Source: Rhodanobacteraceae bacterium (GTDB lineage: Bacteria > Pseudomonadota > Gammaproteobacteria > Xanthomonadales > Rhodanobacteraceae). Taken from it: 64,000 bases of DNA. The notes under the pieces are model-generated. The model searched no databases, had not been told where the DNA came from, and worked only from the letters and a program-made list of their open reading frames with translations. Shown in pieces: positions 21,946 to 31,007 of this stretch; position 1 is the first letter of the stretch, and the number at the start of each line of letters is the position of its first letter. The DNA lies in assembly GCA_030167125.1 (NCBI GenBank), contig CP126531.1:2458578-2522577 (forward strand), read 5' to 3'. Both the position numbers and the translations under genes were made by a program.

Positions 21946-23243
21946 ACGACGCGCTGCAATCCTGGGGACGCTATCCGCGCGCCAGGCAGCGGGTGATCCG
22001 CCTGCGTGATCGTTTCGCACCGCTGCCCGCGCTGGAAAGCCACGCGTTGCCGCGCGGCAGCGGCCGCAGCTACGGCGACGTCTGCCTCGATGACGGGGGC
22101 ACCCTGCTGGATGCACGCGGGCTGGACCGTTTCATCGCGTTCGATCCGGCAACCGGGGTGCTGCGCTGCGAGGGCGGCATGTTGCTGGGCACGATCCTGG
22201 ACTTCTGCGTGCCACGTGGCTGGTTCCTGCCGGTCGTGCCCGGCACCCGCTTCGTCACCGTCGGCGGCGCGATCGCCAATGACGTGCATGGCAAGAACCA
22301 CCATGCCTCGGGCAGCTTCGGTTGTCACGTCCGTGCCTTCGAGTTGCTGCGCAGCGATGGCCATCGATTCACCTGCACGGATGCCGACAACGCGGACTGG
22401 TTCGCCGCCACCCTCGGCGGGCTGGGCTTGACCGGACTCATCATCTGGGCGGAACTGCAACTGCGGCGCGTGCCGGGCGCCTGGTTCGATACCGAAACGC
22501 TGCGCTTCGACCGGCTCGCGGATTTTTTTGAATTGTCGGCGCAATCCGCTCGCGATCACGAGTACACGGTCGCCTGGGTGGACTGCACGGCCCGCGGCGC
22601 GGCGCTGGGGCGCGGCGTGTTTTCCCGCGGCAATCACGCGGCACCGCCGGCCGGCGCCGATGCACCGCGCCCAGCCCGGCTGCGCATGCCATTCACGCCG
22701 CCCTTTTCGCTGGTCAATGGCGCCAGCTTGCGCGCGTTCAATACATTCCACTTCCATCGCGCGCCGAAGCTCGTGCGCCGCGCGTCCAGGCATTACCTTC
22801 CGTGGCTGTTTCCGCTCGACCACATCCGCGAGTGGAACCGCATGTATGGCCCACGCGGGTTCCTCCAATACCAGTGCGTGTTGCCGCCCGCCACCGCGCA
22901 GGATGGCGTGCGTGAATTGCTGGAACGCATCGCCGCCAGCGGCACGGGTTCGTTCCTGGCGGTGCTCAAGCAATTCGGCGGAATGCCATCGCGCGGCCTG
23001 TTATCCTTTCCGCGGCCCGGAACCACGCTTGCGCTGGATTTCGCGAACCAGGGACAACGCACGTTCGAGCTGCTGGACCGGCTGGACGATGTCGTGGCCG
23101 GGGCCAGCGGCGCGGTGTATCCGGCCAAGGATGCGCGGATGTCGGGGGAACGCTTCCGCCAGTATTTTCCCGGGTGGCGGCAATTCGAAGCTTTCATCGA
23201 TCCGGCGTTCTCGTCGGGGTTCTGGCGGCGAGTGAGCCTATGA
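21942..23243 (+). CDS. DprE1-like FAD-dependent polyprenylphosphoryl-ribose 2-oxidase
   Basis: A 433-residue FAD oxidase of the vanillyl-alcohol oxidase fold. The FAD-binding GRSYGD is at residue 41, and VGGAIANDVHGKNHHASGSF at residues 107-126 is close to mycobacterial DprE1. Lys396 in YPAKDAR corresponds to catalytic Lys418 of DprE1. The residue matching Cys387, the benzothiazinone target, is Ala364 by my alignment. The GTG start overlaps the upstream stop. DprE1 oxidises polyprenylphosphoryl-ribose at C2, and DprE2 then reduces the ketone to give the arabinose lipid. The substrate here is inferred from the gene set. Confidence 0.88.
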   Translation: MNDALQSWGRYPRARQRVIRLRDRFAPLPALESHALPRGSGRSYGDVCLDDGGTLLDARGLDRFIAFDPATGVLRCEGGMLLGTILDFCVPRGWFLPVVPGTRFVTVGGAIANDVHGKNHHASGSFGCHVRAFELLRSDGHRFTCTDADNADWFAATLGGLGLTGLIIWAELQLRRVPGAWFDTETLRFDRLADFFELSAQSARDHEYTVAWVDCTARGAALGRGVFSRGNHAAPPAGADAPRPARLRMPFTPPFSLVNGASLRAFNTFHFHRAPKLVRRASRHYLPWLFPLDHIREWNRMYGPRGFLQYQCVLPPATAQDGVRELLERIAASGTGSFLAVLKQFGGMPSRGLLSFPRPGTTLALDFANQGQRTFELLDRLDDVVAGASGAVYPAKDARMSGERFRQYFPGWRQFEAFIDPAFSSGFWRRVSL

Positions 23244-23983
23244 GCGAGCAACACATCCTGGTCGTCGGCGCGACTTCCGCCATCGCGGAAGCGGCCTTGC
23301 GCCTGTGGGCCGCGCGCGGCTGCACGCTGTACCTGCTGGCGCGCGACGAGGCGCGCGTCGATGCCATCGCCGCGGATTTGCGGGTGCGCGGCGCGAGCGC
23401 CGTCCACTCGGGACCGCTGGATGTCACCGATTTCGCGGCGCACGAACACGCGATCGGACTTGCATGGACCACGCTCGGACGCGTCGATGCAGCCCTGGTC
23501 GCACACGGCACGCTGCCCGACCAGGCGCGCTGCGAGGCGGACGGGAATTACGCACTGCACGAATTCGCCGTGAACGGAACGGCGACGATTGCACTCGCCG
23601 GACTGATCGTGCGCAAGCTGGAGGAGCAAGGCCACGGCACGCTGGCGGTAATCTCTTCGGTGGCCGGGGATCGCGGGCGCGCGAGCAACTACCTGTACGG
23701 TTCGGCCAAGGCCGCGGTGAGCACGTACCTTTCCGGATTGCGCCAGCGGTTGCACGGACGCGGCGTCGGCGTCGTGACGATCAAGCCGGGTTTCGTCGAC
23801 ACGCCGATGACCGCAGCCTTCACGAAAGGACCGTTGTGGGCGTCGCCGGAGCACGTTGCGCGCGGCATCGTCCGCGCCATCGACAGGCGTCGCGCCGTGG
23901 TCTACCTGCCGTGGTTCTGGCGCGGCATCATGGCCGTGATCCGCTGCGTGCCCGAATCCGTGTTCCAGCGCATCAAGCTGTGA
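23240..23983 (+). CDS. DprE2-like short-chain dehydrogenase
   Basis: A 247-residue SDR. The cofactor motif VVGATSAIAEA is at the N-terminus, and SxxYxxxK is seen as YLYGSAKAA near residue 155. The C-terminus ends with a hydrophobic/basic tail (LPWFWRGIMAVIRCVP) like that of DprE2, which probably holds it to the membrane beside DprE1. The ATG at 23240 overlaps the DprE1-like stop (ATGA). It would reduce the 2-keto intermediate to polyprenylphosphoryl-arabinose. Adjacency to a DprE1-like gene is the main support for that over a generic SDR. Confidence 0.85.
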   Translation: MSEQHILVVGATSAIAEAALRLWAARGCTLYLLARDEARVDAIAADLRVRGASAVHSGPLDVTDFAAHEHAIGLAWTTLGRVDAALVAHGTLPDQARCEADGNYALHEFAVNGTATIALAGLIVRKLEEQGHGTLAVISSVAGDRGRASNYLYGSAKAAVSTYLSGLRQRLHGRGVGVVTIKPGFVDTPMTAAFTKGPLWASPEHVARGIVRAIDRRRAVVYLPWFWRGIMAVIRCVPESVFQRIKL

Positions 23984-23993
23984 TGCCGACGCA

Positions 23994-24938
23994 ATGATCG
24001 ACAAGAACGCCAGACTCGTGGTGACCGGCGCGGCCGGCCTGGTGGGCCAGAACCTCGTGGTGGAGTTGCTGGCCCGCGGGTACGCCAACATCACGGCGAT
24101 CGACAAGCATGCGTACAACCTCGGCGTCCTGCGCCACTTGCATCCCGGCGTACGCACCGTGCTCGCCGACCTCGCCGAACCAGGCGACTGGATCGGCGAA
24201 CTCGCCGGTGCCGCGTGCGTGATCCAGTTGCATGCCCAGATCACCGGCAAGCATGCCGAACCCTTCATCCGCAACAACATTGACGCCACCCGGCGCGTGC
24301 TCGAGGCGATGCGGGTCCACGCGGTGCCTTATCTGGTGCACGTCAGCTCCTCGGTGGTCGTATCGGTTGCCGACGACGACTACACGCGCACCAAAAAGGA
24401 GCAGGAAAAACTGGTTGCAGGGAGTGGCATCCGGCATTGCGTGCTGCGCCCCACCCTGATGTTCGGCTGGTTCGATCCCAAGCATCTGGGCTGGCTGTCG
24501 CGGTTCATGGAGAAGACGCCGGTGTTCCCGATTCCCGGTGACGGCAAGTACATGCGGCAACCGCTTTACGAACGCGACTTCTGCCGTTGCATCGTGGCCT
24601 GCCTCGAACGCGAGCCGGACGGCGCCGTGTTCGACATCGTCGGCGACACCCGCATCGATTACGTGGACATCATCCGGACGATCAAGCGCGTGAAGGGCTT
24701 GCACACCATGGTCGTGCACATCCCCTATGGCTTGTTCCACTTCCTGTTGAGGCTGTACGCGCTGTTCAGCCGCAAGCCGCCCTTCACCGCCGACCAACTG
24801 GAAGCGCTCACCGCCGGCGACGATTTCCGCGGCGTGGATACGGCCGCGGCGTTCGGCGTGACGCAAACCCCCTTCGAGGACGCGATACGCGAGAGCTATT
24901 GTGATCCGCGCTACGGCAGGATCGTGCTGAAGCGTTGA
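23994..24938 (+). CDS. NAD-dependent epimerase/dehydratase (extended SDR)
   Basis: A 314-residue extended SDR with TGAAGLVGQNL near the N-terminus and a YTRTK catalytic Tyr-Lys pair near residue 128. A hydrophobic stretch near residues 240-262 (YGLFHFLLRLYALF) is unusual for a soluble epimerase and suggests membrane contact, perhaps because its substrate is lipid-linked. It follows the DprE2-like gene by 10 bases. The substrate is unknown; it may epimerise a sugar nucleotide or a polyprenyl-linked sugar. Confidence 0.8.
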   Translation: MIDKNARLVVTGAAGLVGQNLVVELLARGYANITAIDKHAYNLGVLRHLHPGVRTVLADLAEPGDWIGELAGAACVIQLHAQITGKHAEPFIRNNIDATRRVLEAMRVHAVPYLVHVSSSVVVSVADDDYTRTKKEQEKLVAGSGIRHCVLRPTLMFGWFDPKHLGWLSRFMEKTPVFPIPGDGKYMRQPLYERDFCRCIVACLEREPDGAVFDIVGDTRIDYVDIIRTIKRVKGLHTMVVHIPYGLFHFLLRLYALFSRKPPFTADQLEALTAGDDFRGVDTAAAFGVTQTPFEDAIRESYCDPRYGRIVLKR

Positions 24939-24942
24939 GCCG

Positions 24943-26712
24943 ATGCCGCCGATTCCGATCCCTGGTGCAACCAACCCACGCGGGTCTTCCATCCGGCTCC
25001 GGAAAATCGCGGCGCCGCTCGCCTGGGGCGCGGCGATCGTCGTATTTCGCGTGGCGTATGTGTCGCACTACGCGGCAGCGCTTCCGTTCTGGGACCAATG
25101 GGACGCCGAACTGGACCGCTTGTTCGGGCCCCTCGCGCAACACCGGTTCGACTGGGCAAGCCTGATTGCCTCCCACAACGAGCACCGCATCCTGTTCACG
25201 CGGCTTCTTTCAATCGCGCTGTGGCAAGCCAACGCGCGGGTATTCGACAATCGCGTCGAGTGCTACGCGAATATCGTGCTGGTCGTTGCGATGTACGCGG
25301 CGTTCGTGCTGCTGTTGCGCCGCCGCACGAACAGCGGGCTGGCGAAGCATGCGGCACCGGCGCTGCTGGCGCTGGTGCTGTGCCTGCCGATCGACTGGGA
25401 GAATTTCCTGGTCGGCTTCCAGAACGGGTTTTATTTCGCCAGCCTCGCCGCGCTGCTGGTCTTCGGGCTGCTGACGCGCGACCGATTCACCTGGCGCGAC
25501 TGGCTGCCGGCGTGCGTGCTGGCGTTTGCGTCCCTGTTCACGATGGCGTCCGGGCTGTTCACGGCGGTGATCGCGTGCGCGCTGGCGATCTGGCGCAGTC
25601 TGCGTTCGCCCCACCGCTTCCCATGGCCTGCGTTGCCGTTTGCGGCCGTTGTCGCGTTTGGCGTCGCAATGCAAACGCGCTGTGCATCGTGCGCCGCGCA
25701 TTCGGATTGGATGAAGCACGCGGCTGTGCTTCGTCTCGTGCTGGGCTGGCCCGCGTTGCGCCCCGATGGCTTGTTGTTCCTGATTCCGTGGTTGCCGCTC
25801 GCCGCCACGCTTCCCATGTTGCGAACGCGCTTGCGGGAGAGGCCTGGCGCGGCTTTCCCGCTGGCGCTTGCCGCGTGGTCGCTGCTCGTCGCTTGCTCCA
25901 TCGCCGTCGCCCGCGACGCGCTCGCGACGCGTTACGCGGCGGCACTCGTCCTGGGCCTGCTCGCCAACGCGATACTGGCGTGCGAACTGGTGCAGGCGAA
26001 GGCCGCTGCCTGGAAGACCGCAATCGCGGTGGTGTTCGCCGCATACGCGGTCGTGGCCCTCGCGACGCGGACCGGCCGTGACACCCGTGCGATGATCGAT
26101 CGCTGCGCGTTTTCACGCGTGGAGATGCTGCGCGTGCTCCTGTTCGAGCGCACGCACGATGCCGCTGCGTTGCGCGCGCCGGATCGTCTGCAGATTCCGT
26201 ATCACGACCCGCGGCAACTTACTGCATGGCTTGCCGATCCCGCGGTGCTCGCACTGCTGCCGCCGCCCTTCAACCCGCGCAATGCGACCGCACCGTTGTC
26301 GCGCGCGGCCGAGTGGCTCCAACATGCCGCAGGGCGTTCATGGCAATGGCAGGCCACGCCGCTGCGCCTCGTTCGCAGCGCGGCTGCAATCGATCCCAGC
26401 CTGTCCTGCCGGGTTGGTTTCGTCGACGACCATGCCGTCCGAAAGGACATCGACCTGGCCGCCGGCGATCCGCTGATCCTGACCGGCACGGGAGGAGCAT
26501 GGCAATCCAGCCGTGCACAGGTGCGACTGCGCGGCGCCCGGAGTTATGCGCTGGACGCGGTGACGGGCTTCGATGAACACGGCTACGTCGCAATCAGCGA
26601 CAATGCGCCGCCGCCAGGCCACTACTCCGTGCTGTTGGTGACGGAGGGTACGCGCGCCTGCGACACCGGTACACGGCTGGCCGTGCGCGCACAATCAATG
26701 AAGAAGCCATGA
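24943..26712 (+). CDS. GT-C-like polytopic membrane protein
   Basis: A 589-residue protein with about ten membrane helices in residues 20-370 and a soluble C-terminal part of about 200 residues, presumably periplasmic. The first extracytoplasmic loop has acidic and aromatic residues (PFWDQWDAE near residue 48) and then SHNEHRIL near residue 74. Such an acidic loop after the first helix is the hallmark of GT-C enzymes that use polyprenyl-phosphate sugars. I recognise no named family. It begins 4 bases after the epimerase stop and overlaps the next start by 4. It is a candidate transferase for the sugar lipid made upstream. Confidence 0.75.
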   Translation: MPPIPIPGATNPRGSSIRLRKIAAPLAWGAAIVVFRVAYVSHYAAALPFWDQWDAELDRLFGPLAQHRFDWASLIASHNEHRILFTRLLSIALWQANARVFDNRVECYANIVLVVAMYAAFVLLLRRRTNSGLAKHAAPALLALVLCLPIDWENFLVGFQNGFYFASLAALLVFGLLTRDRFTWRDWLPACVLAFASLFTMASGLFTAVIACALAIWRSLRSPHRFPWPALPFAAVVAFGVAMQTRCASCAAHSDWMKHAAVLRLVLGWPALRPDGLLFLIPWLPLAATLPMLRTRLRERPGAAFPLALAAWSLLVACSIAVARDALATRYAAALVLGLLANAILACELVQAKAAAWKTAIAVVFAAYAVVALATRTGRDTRAMIDRCAFSRVEMLRVLLFERTHDAAALRAPDRLQIPYHDPRQLTAWLADPAVLALLPPPFNPRNATAPLSRAAEWLQHAAGRSWQWQATPLRLVRSAAAIDPSLSCRVGFVDDHAVRKDIDLAAGDPLILTGTGGAWQSSRAQVRLRGARSYALDAVTGFDEHGYVAISDNAPPPGHYSVLLVTEGTRACDTGTRLAVRAQSMKKP

Positions 26713-28007
26713 GCGCAACACGCAGACACTTCGTCGTACTCGGCGCCGGCCCGATGGGGCTGATGGCGGCGATGGAATTGCTGAAGGCCGGCCAGGAAGT
26801 CGATCTCTACGAACGCGACGACCGCATCGGCGGCATGTCGGCAAGCTTCGATTTCGACGGGCTGCAGATCGAACGCTATTACCACTACCTGTGCAAGACC
26901 GATTACGCCTTTTTCCGCCTGCTCGACGAGTTGGGGTTGGCCCACACGCTGCGCTGGGTCGACACCCACATGGGTTATTTCTACGGCGGGAAGCTGCAGG
27001 ACTGGGGCAATCCGGTTGCGCTGCTGAAGTTTCGCGGCCTCGGCCTCGTCGGCAAGTTCCGCTACGGGCTGCACGCGCTGCGCGCGAAATCCGTGAAGGA
27101 CTGGCGGCCCTACGACAAGCTGCTGGCCGCGCAATGGGTGCGCAAATGGGTGGGCGAACGCACCTACGAGGTGCTGTGGAAGAGCCTGTTCGAGCTGAAG
27201 CTGTACGAATACGCGGACAAGATTTCCGCCGCGTGGATTGGCGCGCGCATCCAGCGCATGGGCAATTCGCGGCGCAGCCTGATGCACGAAAGCCTGGGCT
27301 ACATCGAAGGCGGCTCGGCCACGCTGCTGGCTGCGATGGAACGTTTCATCACCGGCCGGGGCGGGCGTATCCATCTCAAGTCCGGCATCGATCGCGTGGT
27401 GGTGCGCGACGGGCGCGTCGCCGGTATCGTCGTGAATGGTGCGGAGTTGCACTGCGATGCGGTGATCTCGACCGCACCGATCCAATACGTGCCCAGACTG
27501 GTCCCGGATCTTCCGCGCGAATTCGCGGCGCGGATCGAGGCGATCAGGAACATTCCCGTGGCATGCGTGATCCTGAAACTCGCGCAGCCACTCAGCCGCA
27601 ACTTCTGGACCAACATCAACGATCCCGGCATGGGCATTCCGGGCCTCATCGAATACTCGAACCTCAATCCGGCCGGCGGGAAGAACATCGTGTACGCGCC
27701 GTTCTACATGCCGAAGACGCACCCGAAGTGGCCGCGGCCGAATGCGGAGTTCATCGAAGAGACCATCGGCTATCTCGGCAAGATCAACCCGGCGTTCCGG
27801 CGCGAATGGGTGCTGGCGAGCCACTGCCACCGCTACGATTTCGCCCAGACCATCTGCCCGCCCGGCTTTTACGACGCGCTGCCGCCGATGCGCACGCCGG
27901 TCGCGGGCCTGTTCATGGCGGACACCGCGTACTACTACCCCGAAGACCGTTCGATCAACGAGAGCGTGAACGTGGCCCGCATACTCGTTGCAACTGCGCT
28001 GACATGA
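26709..28007 (+). CDS. FAD-dependent amine-oxidase/protoporphyrinogen-oxidase-like oxidoreductase
   Basis: A 432-residue flavoprotein with the dinucleotide motif VLGAGPMGLMAA at residues 10-21, then YERDDRIGGMSAS. The C-terminal FAD signature FMADTAYYYPEDRS is near residue 400. Members of this family occur in O-antigen and glycolipid loci and are often annotated as protoporphyrinogen oxidase or UDP-galactopyranose-mutase-like, but most have no proven reaction. It is coupled at both ends by ATGA overlaps. It may act on a sugar or on the lipid-linked intermediate. Confidence 0.82.
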   Translation: MSATRRHFVVLGAGPMGLMAAMELLKAGQEVDLYERDDRIGGMSASFDFDGLQIERYYHYLCKTDYAFFRLLDELGLAHTLRWVDTHMGYFYGGKLQDWGNPVALLKFRGLGLVGKFRYGLHALRAKSVKDWRPYDKLLAAQWVRKWVGERTYEVLWKSLFELKLYEYADKISAAWIGARIQRMGNSRRSLMHESLGYIEGGSATLLAAMERFITGRGGRIHLKSGIDRVVVRDGRVAGIVVNGAELHCDAVISTAPIQYVPRLVPDLPREFAARIEAIRNIPVACVILKLAQPLSRNFWTNINDPGMGIPGLIEYSNLNPAGGKNIVYAPFYMPKTHPKWPRPNAEFIEETIGYLGKINPAFRREWVLASHCHRYDFAQTICPPGFYDALPPMRTPVAGLFMADTAYYYPEDRSINESVNVARILVATALT

Positions 28008-28402
28008 CCGCCCGGACAGTGCGCCAGTTCGCGATATTCCTTGTCGCAGGCGGCATCGCCGCGCTGGCCAACATCGGTTCACGCATTGTCTTCAGCCATT
28101 GGCTGTCGTTCGCCGTCGCGATCATTTGCGCATACGTCGTCGGAATGATCGTGGCGTTCGTTCTCAATCGCCTGTTCGTATTCCAGACACCGCGGCATGG
28201 CCTTCACCACCAGGCGCTGTGGTTCACTGCAGTCAATATCGCCGCCGTGCTGCAAACCCTCGGCATCAGTTTCCTTTTGGCGCGCTGGCTGCTGCCGTGG
28301 TGGGGACTTCACAGGCACGTGGAAACCGTCGCGCACGCGGTGGGAGTGGTTGTACCTGCCGTGACGAGTTATTTCGGCCACCGCTTCCTGACCTTTCGCT
28401 AG
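28004..28402 (+). CDS. GtrA-family membrane protein
   Basis: A 132-residue protein with four membrane helices, matching GtrA in length and layout. It shows FLVAGGIAALAN in helix 1, FVLNRLFVFQ between helices 2 and 3, and a terminal SYFGHRFLTF, all typical of the family. GtrA proteins are thought to flip polyprenyl-phosphate-linked sugars across the inner membrane. The ATG at 28004 overlaps the stop of the flavoprotein gene. The likely cargo is the lipid-linked pentose of this operon. Confidence 0.88.
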   Translation: MTARTVRQFAIFLVAGGIAALANIGSRIVFSHWLSFAVAIICAYVVGMIVAFVLNRLFVFQTPRHGLHHQALWFTAVNIAAVLQTLGISFLLARWLLPWWGLHRHVETVAHAVGVVVPAVTSYFGHRFLTFR

Positions 28403-28427
28403 CTGCCTCCCCTCGCAAAAACCCGAC

Positions 28428-30845
28428 ATGAAACTCAACACCCACAGGGTTCCTCCGGCGGTTGCGACAGCTGTCGCCATCGTGGCCGGGCTTCTCGTGG
28501 TGCTCCTGCAGGTCAATATCGGCAGCGGCTTTGAAAACTCGCTGGATGCGGGATGGGGAGAAGTCCTCAACTGGGGCTTGGCCCACAATGCGCAGTGGGG
28601 CAAAGGTCTGGTCTTCACCTACGGTCCACTCGGTTTTCTCATCCCCGGAATCCCGTTCGATCCGGCGACCTACTGGCCGTCACTGATCCTGCAACACCTG
28701 CTCGCGGCAGCAACGGCCTGCCTTGTGGTGGTGAACCTGCGGCGTCTGCCGCTTGTATCCAGCCTGGCTTTTCTGATCGCGACGATCGTGCTGGGCTGGA
28801 ACTGGTCCACCTCGGCCGCGTTGATCATCGTTTATCCGCTGGCGATCCTGCCGCTGGAACGCGTGACACGTCGGAATGCCCCGGCAAGCGTGGGCACGCA
28901 CCTCACGGTGGCCGCGCTTGCGGCATACACGGCCCTGCTGCCTCTGATCAAGTTCAGTACCTTTCCGTTGTGGATCGCTTGGCTGCCTCTTGGCGCATTC
29001 GTGCTCTGGCGATCACGTGCATATTCGCTCCTGGCGGCATTCATCGCAGCCAGCTTCGTTGCGCCTGTAATTGTTTGGCTAGCCTGCGGTCAACACTTGG
29101 CGAATCTTCCGGCATTCGTGACCACCTCATGGCAGGTCGCGGTGCATTATGGCGCCGCGATGCAAGGTGATCCCGCCGAGCATCTGGTGGACGACGTCGC
29201 GTTGGGCACTACCCTGTTCGGCATCGTGTGCGCGTCGGGGCTGGCATGGTTCCATCGCCGTTCCGCAAGGCGCATCGCGGTCTGCATGATGTTTGCCATC
29301 GCGATCGCCTTGGCCTACCGCGCCGGCGCCACGCGCGCGGATGGTGGGCACTTGGGAATCCTGTGGTCGGTGTTCGCCTGGTGCATGTCGCTGCTGGTCG
29401 GCCTGCTGTACGCGGGATTGCCTGTGCGGGGGCCACGCCATGCCGCAATGGCGCTCATTTTGGCGTTGTTGGCGCTGGCGCCGGAGTGGCTCAGCGGCTT
29501 GTATCCCGCTTACACCTTGCAACAAGCGTATGGCGGTCAATACGCCATCGATTATGTGAAGCAGCGCATCGATCAACTGCTGAGTCCGCGTCAGACATAT
29601 CAGCGGAAGTTGGCGCAGTGGGCAGCCGACCGCAAGAAACTAGCCGTGCCCAAAGTCGCGCAAACCATTCGCAACGACTCGGTGGACGTGCTGATGGACG
29701 CCCAAAGTGTCTTGCTGGCCAATGATTTCAATTACACGCCGCGTCCGGTTTTCCAGAGTTACTCCGCGTATTCCGGAGAGCTCGCCCGGCTCAATGAAGC
29801 CTTTTTCGACGGCGCGCACGCACCAGCTTGGGTCATGCTCCACTGGAACACGATCGACGATCACTACCCCACCAGCGATGATGCGCTGGCACTCGTGCGG
29901 ATACTCCAAACCTATCGTCCCGTCTTGTCGGATGGAGCATTCCTTTTGTTCCGGCGCACGACTACCAATGCCACGAGCACCGCATTGGTCTCTGGAAAAC
30001 CCCGCGATATCGATTTGAAATTCGGCACCTTCGCCGCGATTCCTCCCGTGCCATCCGGCGCATGGTTCGCGAAGCTCAACGTGCAGCTGACGTTTTTCGG
30101 AAAGCTCCGCAGCTTCATTTATCGTGAACCCAAGCTCCGCATTGAAGTGAAGACAAAAGACGGCACGACCCGGCGCTACAGCCTGGTCCGGGCAATCGCC
30201 CGATCGGGATTCATGCTTAGCCCGGCAATCGCGGACAACAATCAATATCTCGGCTGGCTGGATGACAGCGACGAACGCGATGTGACGGCGGTTCGTCTCG
30301 TCCAGCATCACTTCCACGGCAGGCCGGAGTTCAGGCTCGCCGGTCCCTTGCAGCTTTACCCGGTCAAGCTGCCGCGGGAAGGTGCGCGGACACTTGCGCT
30401 CTATGCCGCCCGCTATCCCGGCTTCAACCAGTTGCCAGCATCGGTTCCTGCAAGCGCAAGGAATTTCATGATTGGACCGGAAGGCGTGCTGTTCCTGCCC
30501 GCACCAGCAGTCCTCACTTTCAATTTGCCGCCTGGCGTATACGACGTGTCAGCCAGGTTCGGAGTGATGCCGAACGCGTTGACCGATCCGGGCTGCCTGA
30601 AGGCGCATCCCGATGGAGTCGGGATACAAGTGGGTATCCAGGGTGAACCGGCTGACCCCAGCGCGGTGGCCTACCTGGACCCGTACAAGGATCCGCAGCA
30701 CCGCTATGCGGCGGATTTCTCGCACCGGCTGAAGGTGGCTGCGGGACAAACGGTAGCCGTTTCGCTGACCAGCGGACCGCCTGGCAGCAACGGCGCGTGT
30801 GACTGGTCATGGATACGCGACGTGCGGTTCGAGCAGCAGCATTGA
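28428..30845 (+). CDS. large GT-C-like membrane protein with extracytoplasmic C-terminal half
   Basis: An 805-residue protein. The N-terminal half has about ten membrane helices. The first loop contains an acidic-aromatic stretch (SLDAGWGEVLNW near residue 29) and FTYGPLGFLIPG. Residues about 360-805 are soluble and beta-rich. Comparable proteins are common in bacterial glycan loci without assigned activity; a periplasmic glycosyltransferase role is inference. It starts 25 bases after the GtrA stop, with a weak ribosome site. Confidence 0.75.
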   Translation: MKLNTHRVPPAVATAVAIVAGLLVVLLQVNIGSGFENSLDAGWGEVLNWGLAHNAQWGKGLVFTYGPLGFLIPGIPFDPATYWPSLILQHLLAAATACLVVVNLRRLPLVSSLAFLIATIVLGWNWSTSAALIIVYPLAILPLERVTRRNAPASVGTHLTVAALAAYTALLPLIKFSTFPLWIAWLPLGAFVLWRSRAYSLLAAFIAASFVAPVIVWLACGQHLANLPAFVTTSWQVAVHYGAAMQGDPAEHLVDDVALGTTLFGIVCASGLAWFHRRSARRIAVCMMFAIAIALAYRAGATRADGGHLGILWSVFAWCMSLLVGLLYAGLPVRGPRHAAMALILALLALAPEWLSGLYPAYTLQQAYGGQYAIDYVKQRIDQLLSPRQTYQRKLAQWAADRKKLAVPKVAQTIRNDSVDVLMDAQSVLLANDFNYTPRPVFQSYSAYSGELARLNEAFFDGAHAPAWVMLHWNTIDDHYPTSDDALALVRILQTYRPVLSDGAFLLFRRTTTNATSTALVSGKPRDIDLKFGTFAAIPPVPSGAWFAKLNVQLTFFGKLRSFIYREPKLRIEVKTKDGTTRRYSLVRAIARSGFMLSPAIADNNQYLGWLDDSDERDVTAVRLVQHHFHGRPEFRLAGPLQLYPVKLPREGARTLALYAARYPGFNQLPASVPASARNFMIGPEGVLFLPAPAVLTFNLPPGVYDVSARFGVMPNALTDPGCLKAHPDGVGIQVGIQGEPADPSAVAYLDPYKDPQHRYAADFSHRLKVAAGQTVAVSLTSGPPGSNGACDWSWIRDVRFEQQH

Positions 30846-31007
30846 ACCGCAATTGACGCGCGGCCCCCGTGTCCCGAGAGCGCGGTTTGCGGGAGCGCAC
30901 CGCTGCATGCAATGGCGGAGCAGACTTGAATCCCGCGGCCGGTAAAATCCAGATTGTCTGTAGTTCCATTTTCCAACCAATGCCGCGCAACGAGCCAAGG
31001 GGATCCC

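Noticed and set aside
20173..22116. A 647-codon open frame on the minus strand
   Set aside because: It lies antisense to the HAD-UbiA gene, has Gln/His/Arg-rich low-complexity translation and no domain; high GC gives long antisense frames.
30846..31007. Promoter with TAAAAT at 30943-30948 for the GT-C-like gene at 31008
   Set aside because: No -35 hexamer at suitable spacing; only the ribosome site before the GTG is convincing.
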